Source: Nocardioides aurantiacus
Lineage (GTDB): Bacteria; Actinomycetota; Actinomycetes; Propionibacteriales; Nocardioidaceae
Direction of reading: 5' to 3'
Assembly (NCBI RefSeq): GCF_003752505.1
Contig: NZ_RKHO01000001.1
Location: 2,232,001-2,296,000 of the forward strand
Length of the DNA stretch: 64,000 bases
The notes under the pieces were generated by a model, which was given only the letters and a program-made list of their open reading frames with translations, had not been told where the DNA came from and searched no databases. The translations under genes were made by a program, and so were the position numbers. Numbering within the stretch: the stretch's first letter is position 1; each line of letters starts with the position of its first letter. Of this stretch, positions 34,979 to 45,453 are shown one piece after another.

Positions 34979-36994
34979 ATGCGCGTCCACGGGGTGCCCG
35001 CGCGCACGGTCGTGCTGACCGTGGTGCTGCTCGTGCTGCTCGCCGCGCCCGGGGTCTTCGACCTCTCCCGCGCCTACGCCGGGTGGCCGGCCTTCGGGCT
35101 GGCCGTGGCGGTGCTGCTCGACGTGCCGCGGGGCCGACGCCGGTGGGCGGCGACCGCGCTGGTCGTGCTGAGCGCCCTGCCGATCTCCTTCAGCTATGGC
35201 GCCCCGCTCCTCCTGGGCGCGGTGGGCGCCCTGGCGCTCGCGCTGCCCGCCCTGCTCGTCGCGACCCACCTGCTGCGGGGCGAGCACACCCGCCCCGGCG
35301 CGCTGGTCGAGGTCGACTCGCTCCGCTTCCTCGTCGTCGTCCTGTCGGGGGCGGCCCTCAACAGCGTGCTGCCGACGGTGGTGGGCATCGGGGACGGCAT
35401 CCCTTCCGGCCTCGAGGCCCTGGTCGTCAGCTTCGTGGCTGCGACCACCGCCCAGCTCGTGGTGCTGCCCCAGCTCGTGCTGACCAGCGACCGGCCCCCG
35501 TCCGCCGGCACTCTGGAGCTCTGGTCGCAGCGCCTGGTCCTCACGGTGGTCTTCCTGGCGGTGTTCTGGCCGCGCAGCGCCGTCGGGCTCGCCTTCCTGG
35601 TGCTGCCCGCCATCGGCTGGGCCGCCGTGCGCGCGACGCAGCGCGAGACCCACGTCCAGACCTTCCTGGTCTGCGTGGGCGCCTTCGCCCTCAACCTGCT
35701 CGGCCGCGGCCCCTACGCCGACCCGGCCCCGGACGGCCTGGCCGCGGCGGCGAGTGCCTCGCTCGTCTACGCCTTCGTCCTCGCCGTCTGCTTCGGCACG
35801 GTCCCGCTGGCGCTCGTGGTCAGCCGGCTGTCGTCGATGACGACGTACGCCGAGCGCTCGAGCAGCGCGATCGAGCTGATGCTCGAGTCGGCGACCGGCA
35901 CGCTGTTCATCGCGGTCGACGAGACCGGTCGCACCACGCACTGGAGCGCGGGCGCCGCACGGACGCTGGGGTGGACCTCGGCGGAGATGCTCGGCCGCAG
36001 CCCCGCGGAGCTCAACCCCCAGGAGGAGGTCGACCGCCACGCGGCGTACTTCGGGGTCCCACCCACCCACGCGGCGGCGCTCCACGCCATGGTCGACACC
36101 GGCGAGCGCCGCGACTGGGCCTACCGGCACCGCGACGGCGGCACCGTGATGGTCTCGCTGACGATCAGCCAGATCACCGAGCCGTCGGGACGGGTGGCGG
36201 GCTACATCGCCTCGGGCGAGGACGCCACCGAGCGCATCGAGACCCAGCGGACCCTCGAGGCGGCCCTCGAGCGCGAGCGCGAGTCGGTGCTGCGGCTGCA
36301 GGAGGTCGACCACGTCAAGCAGGAGCTGGTCTCCAACGTCAGCCACGAGCTGCGCACCCCGATCACGAGCATCTCGGGCTACTCCGAGCTGCTCTCCGAC
36401 GGCAGCCTCGGCGAGCTCAACCGGCAGCAGCTCGACGCGCTCGCGCGGATCGAGCGCAACACCACCCGCCTCGGGCTGCTGGTGGAGGACCTGCTGCTGC
36501 TCTCCCGCGCGGAGGCCGGGCACCTCCAGCTCGAGCGCCGCCCGACCGACCTGCGCCACGTCGCCCAGGAGTCCTACGACCTCGTCTCCCCCACCGTGGC
36601 CCAGCGCGACCTGCAGCTGGACCTGGACGTGCCCGACGCTCCCGTCACCGTGCTGGGCGACCCCGACGCGCTGGAGCGGGTGGTGACCAACCTGACCGGC
36701 AACGCGATCAAGTTCACCCCCGACGGCGGCCGGGTGACGGTGACCGTGTCCCGGTCGGGACGCGACGCCCTGCTCCTGGTCAGCGACACCGGGATCGGCA
36801 TCTCCGAGGAGGAGCAGGCGCAGCTGTTCACCCGCTTCTTCCGCTCCTCGCGGGTGGTCGAGGAGGCGATCCAGGGCACCGGCCTGGGCCTGTCGATCGT
36901 GGACGCCATCGTCACCCGCCACGGCGGCACCGTCCGGGTGACCTCGGCGATCGACCGCGGCACCCGGGTGACGGTGACGCTGCCGCTCGCGTGA
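34979..36994 (+). CDS. Membrane sensor histidine kinase (MASE1-like, PAS)
   Basis: A 671-residue kinase. An N-terminal MASE1-like region of about eight membrane segments (1-285) is followed by a PAS domain (about 297-415; TTHWSAGAARTLGWTSAEMLG), a HisKA domain with phospho-acceptor His456 (SNVSHELRTPI), and an ATPase domain with NLTGNAIKFTPDGG, DTGIGIS and GTGLGLSI boxes. ATG 34979 has GGAGGAG upstream. No response regulator gene lies adjacent, so it is an orphan kinase. The signal is unknown. Confidence 0.9.
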   Translation: MRVHGVPARTVVLTVVLLVLLAAPGVFDLSRAYAGWPAFGLAVAVLLDVPRGRRRWAATALVVLSALPISFSYGAPLLLGAVGALALALPALLVATHLLRGEHTRPGALVEVDSLRFLVVVLSGAALNSVLPTVVGIGDGIPSGLEALVVSFVAATTAQLVVLPQLVLTSDRPPSAGTLELWSQRLVLTVVFLAVFWPRSAVGLAFLVLPAIGWAAVRATQRETHVQTFLVCVGAFALNLLGRGPYADPAPDGLAAAASASLVYAFVLAVCFGTVPLALVVSRLSSMTTYAERSSSAIELMLESATGTLFIAVDETGRTTHWSAGAARTLGWTSAEMLGRSPAELNPQEEVDRHAAYFGVPPTHAAALHAMVDTGERRDWAYRHRDGGTVMVSLTISQITEPSGRVAGYIASGEDATERIETQRTLEAALERERESVLRLQEVDHVKQELVSNVSHELRTPITSISGYSELLSDGSLGELNRQQLDALARIERNTTRLGLLVEDLLLLSRAEAGHLQLERRPTDLRHVAQESYDLVSPTVAQRDLQLDLDVPDAPVTVLGDPDALERVVTNLTGNAIKFTPDGGRVTVTVSRSGRDALLLVSDTGIGISEEEQAQLFTRFFRSSRVVEEAIQGTGLGLSIVDAIVTRHGGTVRVTSAIDRGTRVTVTLPLA

Positions 36995-37012
36995 GCCCCC
37001 GGGGAGCCGGCC

Positions 37013-38689
37013 TCAGCCCTCCCGGTCGCGCAGCTCGCGGCGCAGGATCTTGCCCGTCGTGGTCTTGGGCAGCTCCGCGACGAGCTCCACGGTGCGGGGG
37101 TACTTGTACGCCGCCATCCGCTCCTTGCAGAACGCCACGACCTCCTCGGCGGTGACCTCCACCCCGGGCTTGAGCGAGACGAACGCCTTCACCGACTCGC
37201 CGCGGTAGGCGTCGGGGACGCCGACGACCGCGGCCTCGCGCACGGCGGGGTGGCCGTAGAGCACGTCCTCGACCTCGCGGGGCCAGACCTTGTAGCCGGC
37301 CGCGTTGATCATGTCCTTCTTGCGGTCGACGATGTAGAACCAGCCGCGCTCGTCCATGAAGCCGACGTCGCCGGTCCGCAGCTCGCCGCCGGGCAGGCTC
37401 TCGGCCGTGGCCTCGGGCTTGTTCCAGTAGCCGGGCACCACCTGCGGGCCCGACGTCGCGATCTCGCCCACCTCGCCGGGCGGCAGCTCCTCGCCGTCCT
37501 CGCCCAGGATGCGCACCACCGTGCTCGGGACCGGCACCCCGACCGACAGCGCCCCCGAGTCGGGGTCGACCGGGGCACGCACGCCCAGCGGCACGGCGTG
37601 CGAGGGCGAGCTGGTCTCGGTCAGGCCGTAGATGTTGTGGACGTAGAGGCCGGTGCGCTCCTCGAGCTGGTCGGTGACCGCGGGGGCGATGGGCGCACCG
37701 CCGGAGTACAGGCACCGGAACGACGCCCAGTCCTCGCGGGTCGCGTCGGGGTGCTGGGACAGCGCGATGAAGACCGTGATCGAGCCGATGGTGAAGCGGG
37801 GCCGGTGCTCGCGGACGGCGTCGAGGACGACGCCGGGCTCGAAGCGGTGGGCCAGCACCAGCGGGGCGCCGGTGAGCAGCGTGAGCGCCACGTGGGCGAC
37901 CAGCCCGGTGATGTGGAACAGCGGCGCGACGCCGAGCACGGCGTCGTCGGCTCCCAGGCCCATCCAGTCGCGGTAGGTCTGGGCGTTGAAGGCCAGGTTG
38001 GCGTGGGTGTTCATCGCCCCCTTCGGCACGCCCGTGGTGCCCGAGGTGTAGGTCAGCACGGCGACGTCGCCGGCATCGGGCCGCGGGGCCTCGGCGGTGC
38101 GGCCCGCGTGGTCCTCGAGCAGCCGCGCGAGGTCGACCGCCCCCTCGGGCGCGGGCCGCCGGGGAGCGGTGAGCACCCGGGCGTCGTCACGGGTCTGCTC
38201 GTCGAGCGCCGAGCAGGTGATGACCGAGCGCACCACGACCTCCCCGGCGCCGGCCACGACCTCGCGGGCGACGTCCTCGTAGAGCTCGTCGAGGCACAGC
38301 AGCACCCCGGCCCCGGAGTCGCTGAGCAGGTAGGTCAGCTCCCGCTGCTTGTTCATCGGGTTGATCGCGACGGCCGACCCACCCGCCTTCCACGCGGCCA
38401 GCAGGCCGATCAGGAAGGCCGGGTTGTTCTGCAGGTAGAGCGCGAGCCGGTCCCCCGGCGCGAACCCGTCCTCGACCAGGGCCGAGGCGAGCGCGCCTGC
38501 ACGGGCGTCGAGCTCGCCGAAGCTCAGCGTCCCGTCGAAGTAGCGGATCGCGGGCGCGTCCGGCGTGGCCGCGACCGTGGCGTCGACGAGGTCGAGCATG
38601 GTGACGTGCTCCTGCTCGAGCTCGTGCGGCACGCCCGCGGCGTAGAGGTCCAGCCAGGGACGCGACGACGAGGGACCGGCCTGCGTCAC
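37013..38689 (-). CDS. AMP-dependent acyl-CoA/aryl-CoA ligase
   Basis: A 558-residue adenylate-forming ligase: P-loop YTSGTTGVPKGAM near 215-227, IYGLTETSSPS, a GELRTGDVGFMDERGWFYIVDRKKD hinge block and the catalytic-Lys region LPKTTTGKILRREL at the C terminus. It activates a carboxylate as its CoA thioester. GTG 38689 overlaps the stop of the upstream cyclase-family gene as GTGA, so both are translated together and probably act in one catabolic pathway. The acid is not known. Confidence 0.88.
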   Translation of the reverse strand: MTQAGPSSSRPWLDLYAAGVPHELEQEHVTMLDLVDATVAATPDAPAIRYFDGTLSFGELDARAGALASALVEDGFAPGDRLALYLQNNPAFLIGLLAAWKAGGSAVAINPMNKQRELTYLLSDSGAGVLLCLDELYEDVAREVVAGAGEVVVRSVITCSALDEQTRDDARVLTAPRRPAPEGAVDLARLLEDHAGRTAEAPRPDAGDVAVLTYTSGTTGVPKGAMNTHANLAFNAQTYRDWMGLGADDAVLGVAPLFHITGLVAHVALTLLTGAPLVLAHRFEPGVVLDAVREHRPRFTIGSITVFIALSQHPDATREDWASFRCLYSGGAPIAPAVTDQLEERTGLYVHNIYGLTETSSPSHAVPLGVRAPVDPDSGALSVGVPVPSTVVRILGEDGEELPPGEVGEIATSGPQVVPGYWNKPEATAESLPGGELRTGDVGFMDERGWFYIVDRKKDMINAAGYKVWPREVEDVLYGHPAVREAAVVGVPDAYRGESVKAFVSLKPGVEVTAEEVVAFCKERMAAYKYPRTVELVAELPKTTTGKILRRELRDREG

Positions 38690-39639
38690 TTGATCACCAC
38701 GGGGTTGACCGGCGACCCGCTGCCCTTGGCGACCTTGAGCGGCGCCGCGGTGTAGAGGAAGGTGTAGCGGCCGTCGGCCGCGCAGGACGCCGCGAGCTCC
38801 TCGAGGTCGCAGATCTCGGTGAAGACCACCCCGAGGTTGCGCATCAGGGCGCAGTGCAGCGGCAGTGCGGCCCCGCTCGCGGGGTCGAAGGTGACCTCGT
38901 TGGCGATGGTGTCGGTGACCAGGTTGGGGATCTCCATGTCCTGGAACCACTGCACCAGCTCGGGCGAGTAGGTCAGGCCCGGCTCGGCGAAGCCCTCGTA
39001 GAAGGCGTCGCCCTGCTCGAAGAAGAGCTTGAGGAAGTTGGTGCGGATGATGAGGATGTCGTTCTTCTCGATCGGGGTGCCCTGCGCCTCGGCGCACGCG
39101 ACCAGGTCCTCGTGGCTGTAGACCTCGCCCTTCTCGAGGTTGTCCTTGCCGCGGAAGCGAGCCATGTCGAGCAGGATGCCGCGACCCACCACGCCCCGCT
39201 CGGCGATCGGCTGCACGCTGGCCTTGTCGAGCCCGCCGGTCGAGGTGCGGGCGTCGTAGCCGTTGTAGAGCTGGCCGCCGTACCAGACGTGGCCGAGGGC
39301 GTCGTACTGCGTGGAGCCCTGGAGGAAGGCGTCGATCTTGTCGTCGGCGTAGTGCAGGCCGCCGGGGAACGCGGGTGCGTCGGGGCCGTCCCAGGAGGAC
39401 TCGTCGAGGATCTGGGTGCGCACCGCGGGCGAGCGGCCGGGCCAGACGGGGTCGCCCTTCGGGTCGCCGATGAGCCGCTGCAGCGTGAAGACCTCGCCGC
39501 TGCTGACCTGCTGCACGGCGGCGAGCACCTGGGCCGGACCGAGGTAGTTCAGCGAGCCGACCTCGTCGTCCTCGCCCCACTTGCCCCAGTTGCTGGGAGC
39601 GTCCTTCAAGATCTCGTCCATGCTGGGGACCTCGGCCAT
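38686..39639 (-). CDS. Cyclase-family (kynurenine formamidase-like) metal hydrolase
   Basis: A 317-residue member of the large cyclase family. STQYDALGHVWYGGQLYNGYDA near 110-131 is the variant metal-binding motif, in place of the HxGTHxDxPxH of kynurenine formamidases, and NFLKLFFEQGDAF plus GLTYSPELVQWFQDMEIPNLVTDT are also typical of this subgroup. It may hydrolyse an amide or lactone. ATG 39639 has GAAGG upstream. It is the first gene of a two-gene unit with a CoA ligase. Confidence 0.82.
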   Translation of the reverse strand: MAEVPSMDEILKDAPSNWGKWGEDDEVGSLNYLGPAQVLAAVQQVSSGEVFTLQRLIGDPKGDPVWPGRSPAVRTQILDESSWDGPDAPAFPGGLHYADDKIDAFLQGSTQYDALGHVWYGGQLYNGYDARTSTGGLDKASVQPIAERGVVGRGILLDMARFRGKDNLEKGEVYSHEDLVACAEAQGTPIEKNDILIIRTNFLKLFFEQGDAFYEGFAEPGLTYSPELVQWFQDMEIPNLVTDTIANEVTFDPASGAALPLHCALMRNLGVVFTEICDLEELAASCAADGRYTFLYTAAPLKVAKGSGSPVNPVVIK

Positions 39640-39760
39640 GTCGCACCTTCTCGTCTCGCGGTCGTCCCCGGACCGACCTCGCACGTGCTCGACGGCGCCC
39701 GGGATGGTGTGACCAGCCTCACAGCGAGGCCACCCCGCGTCAACGCCGGTCCCGGACGCC

Positions 39761-39798
39761 GACGGGCCCCCCACCGCGGGTGCGGTGGAGGGTCCGTC
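39761..39798 (-). terminator. Hairpin downstream of aconitase
   Basis: A 17-base stem (39761-39777 with 39782-39798) with two wobble-type mismatches and a four-base loop, ending 21 bases past the acnA stop codon. It probably ends acnA transcription before the cyclase/CoA-ligase unit. Confidence 0.55.
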
Positions 39799-39818
39799 GT
39801 GGGACGTGCGGGTCGGGC

Positions 39819-42653
<2,835 letters not shown>

Positions 42654-42750
42654 GGTTCTCCTCGTTGCCTCGTCTGACCCGGTGGTGTCCGCTCCATCTT
42701 GCCGCCGTCGCGGCAGCGGTGGGAAGGAAGGGGACCCTCACCTCGGGATG

Positions 42751-42768
42751 TATCTTGACGTCAAGATA
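42751..42768. promoter_or_regulatory. Perfect 18-base palindrome between acnA and aldo/keto reductase
   Basis: TATCTTGACGTCAAGATA reads the same on both strands. It lies 97 bases upstream of acnA and about 41-50 bases upstream of the reductase. It is AT-rich against a GC background, so it is probably a dimeric-regulator operator, possibly controlling both genes. The cognate factor is unknown to me; no regulator gene is adjacent. Confidence 0.75.
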
Positions 42769-42809
42769 TCACGTGGGGCCACGCCCCGGGTGCTGGTGCG
42801 ACGGCTACG

Positions 42810-43847
42810 GTGACCGACATGCGCTACCGCACCCTGGGCCACAGCGGCTGCTCGGTCTCCGAGCTCTGCCTGGGCACGATGACCTTCGGGGCCGAGACCG
42901 ACGAGGCCGGCTCCCACGCCCAGCTCGACCGCTTCGTCGAGGCGGGCGGCACCCTCGTCGACACCGCCGACGTCTACTCGGCCGGGGTCTCGGAGGAGAT
43001 CATCGGACGCTGGTGGGCCGACCGCCCCGCCGACGTCACCGACGGGGTGGTGCTGGCCACCAAGGGCCGCTTCCCCACCGGCACCGGCCCCAACGACGTG
43101 GGCACCTCGCGCCGGCACCTGACCCGCGCGCTGGACGCCTCGCTGGCGCGGCTCGGCGTCGACCACGTCGACCTCTACCAGGCCCACGCCTGGGACCCCC
43201 ACACCCCGCTCGAGGAGACGCTGCGCACCCTGGACTCCTTCGTCCGCAGCGGCAAGGTCGGCTACTACGGGTTCTCCAACTTCTCCGGCTGGCAGCTCAC
43301 CAAGGCGGTGCACCTGGCCCGGGCGCTGGGCCTGGCCGCCCCGGTCACGCTGCAGCCGCAGTACAGCCTGATCGTGCGCGAGATCGAGTGGGAGGTCGTC
43401 CCGGCCGCCCTGGACGCCTCCATGGGACTGCTCCCCTGGAGCCCGCTCGGCGGCGGCTGGCTCACCGGCAAGTACGACCGCGACCAGCGCCCCACCGGCA
43501 CCACCCGCCTCGGCGAGGACCCCGGGCGGGGCATGGAGGCCTGGGAGCGCCGCGGCACCGACCGCACCTGGGCGATCGTCGACGCCGTCCAGTCGGTGGC
43601 GCAGGCCCGCGGCGTCTCGATGGCCCAGGTGGCGCTGTCCTGGGTCACGGACCGACCGGCCGTCACCTCGACGATCCTCGGCGCCCGCACCCTGGAGCAG
43701 CTGGAGGACAACCTGGGAGCGGTCGACGTACGCCTGGCTCCGGAGGAGACCGCCCGCCTCGACGAGGCCAGCGACCTCCGCGCCACCGACTACCCCTACG
43801 GCTCCCTGGGCCTCGACCAGCGCTCCCGGGACCTCGCGGGCGGCTGA
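42810..43847 (+). CDS. Aldo/keto reductase
   Basis: A 345-residue NADPH-type aldo/keto reductase. Conserved motifs are LGTMTFG, FVEAGGTLVDTADVYSAG (catalytic Asp and Tyr), LATKGRF (Lys), DLYQAHAWDP (His) and the C-terminal GARTLEQLEDNLGA cofactor loop. It reduces aldehydes or ketones in the cytoplasm. Start is GTG 42810; ATG 42819 (MRYRTLGHSG) is a family-like alternative. It is divergent from acnA around a perfect palindrome. Confidence 0.88.
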   Translation: MTDMRYRTLGHSGCSVSELCLGTMTFGAETDEAGSHAQLDRFVEAGGTLVDTADVYSAGVSEEIIGRWWADRPADVTDGVVLATKGRFPTGTGPNDVGTSRRHLTRALDASLARLGVDHVDLYQAHAWDPHTPLEETLRTLDSFVRSGKVGYYGFSNFSGWQLTKAVHLARALGLAAPVTLQPQYSLIVREIEWEVVPAALDASMGLLPWSPLGGGWLTGKYDRDQRPTGTTRLGEDPGRGMEAWERRGTDRTWAIVDAVQSVAQARGVSMAQVALSWVTDRPAVTSTILGARTLEQLEDNLGAVDVRLAPEETARLDEASDLRATDYPYGSLGLDQRSRDLAGG

Positions 43848-43900
43848 CGCCTCCCGCTCTCCTGCCCCTCGGGGACGCCGGGCCTCCGCCGCCGGACCAC

Positions 43901-44248
43901 CTACTCCGGCAACCGCTCCCCGCGGGCCTGGACGAGGTCGGGCGGGGCGGTGAGGCGCCAGGCCTCGAAGACCAGCTCGGCGAGCTCGGCGCGGTCGAGG
44001 CCGTCGAGGTGCACGACGACCCAGCCGAAGCCCCCGGCGGTGAACTGGACCTCGAACACCCCGGGACGCTCCCCCACCAGCGCCGCCTGCTCGACCAGGG
44101 TCTGCTTGAGGCCCATCGTGCGGGTGGGCTCCCACAGGTAGCCGAAGGTGCGGCCCGTGACCTGGAACGACCGGTAGCGGCGGTGCTCCTGGACCGCCAC
44201 GTCGTCGAGCTGGGCGACCAGGGCGAGGGCGTCGGCGGTGGTGGGCAC
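43901..44248 (-). CDS. MmcQ/YjbR family protein
   Basis: A 115-residue protein of the MmcQ/YjbR double-wing family. RTFGYLWEPTRTMGLKQTLVEQAAL and VFEVQFTAGGFGWVVVHLDGLDRAELAELVFEAWRL are typical. Members are proposed DNA-binding proteins of unknown function. GTG 44248 is chosen as the conserved start; there is no strong ribosome-binding site. It follows the RNA methyltransferase gene by 14 bases on the same strand, so it may be the last gene of that unit. Confidence 0.8.
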   Translation of the reverse strand: MPTTADALALVAQLDDVAVQEHRRYRSFQVTGRTFGYLWEPTRTMGLKQTLVEQAALVGERPGVFEVQFTAGGFGWVVVHLDGLDRAELAELVFEAWRLTAPPDLVQARGERLPE

Positions 44249-44262
44249 GGGTCGGGGTCCGG

Positions 44263-45453
44263 TCAGGCAGGCACGAACAGCGCCACGCACTCCACGTGGT
44301 GGGTCATCGGGAACAGGTCGAAGGCGCGCAGCGTCTCCAGCCGGTAGCCCTGCTCGGCGAAGTAGCCGACGTCGCGGGCCAGCGCTGCCGGGTCGCAGGC
44401 GACGTAGACGACCGCGCGGGGGGCCAGCGCGGTGACGTGGCGCACCACCTGGCGCTTGGCGCCGACCCGCGGCGGGTCGAGCACGACCACGTCGGCGGGC
44501 CCGACGCCGTGGTGCAGCGCGCGGTCGACGCGACCGGTGACCACGCTGGCGGCGGGCACGTCGGCCAGGTTGCGACGGGAGAGCCGCGAGGCCGCGCCGT
44601 CGCCCTCGACGGCCACGACGGAGCCCTCGGGACCCACCTCCTGACCGAGGTACGCCGCGAACAGGCCGACGCCGGCGTAGAGGTCCAGCACCCGCTCGCC
44701 GGGCTGCAGCGCGGCCAGCTCCAGGACGGTCTCGACCAGCAGCCGCGGCGCCTCGACGTGGGGCTGCCAGAACCCGTCGGCGGCCACCTCGAAGGAGCGC
44801 GTGCCGGCGTAGGTCGTCACGGTCTCGGTCACCGTGGCCGCCGGTGCGCCGGGGCGCGGCCCGGCCCCCGCCCGCCGGTCGTCGGTGGTGGTCGAGACGG
44901 TCACGACCGCCTCGGGCGACTGGATCAGGCAGTCCTCCACGGCGACGACGTCGTGCGAGCGGTGGGCGCGCAGGCCGACCTGGTCCTCGGGGAGGGCGAC
45001 GTACTGCATCCGCGAGCGCCAGCGCAGGCCGTCGTCGTCGCCTGCACCCGTCACGGGCACCGGCTCGACGACGACCTCGCGCTCGACGCCGGCGAGGCGG
45101 GACAGCTGCTCGGAGACGACGTCGCCCTTGAGCCGTCGCTGGGCGGGCAGCGCGACGTGCTGGAGGTCGCAGCCGCCGCAGGCGCCCGGACCGGCGTACG
45201 GGCAGGGCGGCTCGACGCGGTCGGGCGAGGCGTCGAGCACCTCGACGGCGTCGGCGCGCAGGAAGCGGCCGTCGTCCTCGGTCACCTCGGCGAGCACGCG
45301 CTCGCCGGGCAGCGCGTGGCGCACGAAGACCACGAGGCCGGACTCGCCGGTGCGGGCGACCACGTGGCCGCCGTGGGCGATCGGACCCGCGGCCAGCTCG
45401 AGCCGGTCGCCGACCTGGGGGCGCGAGGGCTCCAGCGCCTCGGGGGCGCTCAC
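44263..45453 (-). CDS. TRAM-domain class I RNA (uracil-5) methyltransferase
   Basis: A 396-residue SAM-dependent enzyme of the RumA/TrmA family. An N-terminal TRAM domain (about 12-72) precedes a Cys cluster (CPYAGPGACGGC near 83-94, with a later Cys in EDCL) for an iron-sulfur centre. The methylase domain has VLDLYAGVGLF, LDPPRVG, catalytic Cys in YVACDPAALARD and the ECVALF end. It would make 5-methyluridine in rRNA. GTG 45453 overlaps the stop of the upstream permease gene as GTGA. Confidence 0.88.
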   Translation of the reverse strand: MSAPEALEPSRPQVGDRLELAAGPIAHGGHVVARTGESGLVVFVRHALPGERVLAEVTEDDGRFLRADAVEVLDASPDRVEPPCPYAGPGACGGCDLQHVALPAQRRLKGDVVSEQLSRLAGVEREVVVEPVPVTGAGDDDGLRWRSRMQYVALPEDQVGLRAHRSHDVVAVEDCLIQSPEAVVTVSTTTDDRRAGAGPRPGAPAATVTETVTTYAGTRSFEVAADGFWQPHVEAPRLLVETVLELAALQPGERVLDLYAGVGLFAAYLGQEVGPEGSVVAVEGDGAASRLSRRNLADVPAASVVTGRVDRALHHGVGPADVVVLDPPRVGAKRQVVRHVTALAPRAVVYVACDPAALARDVGYFAEQGYRLETLRAFDLFPMTHHVECVALFVPA

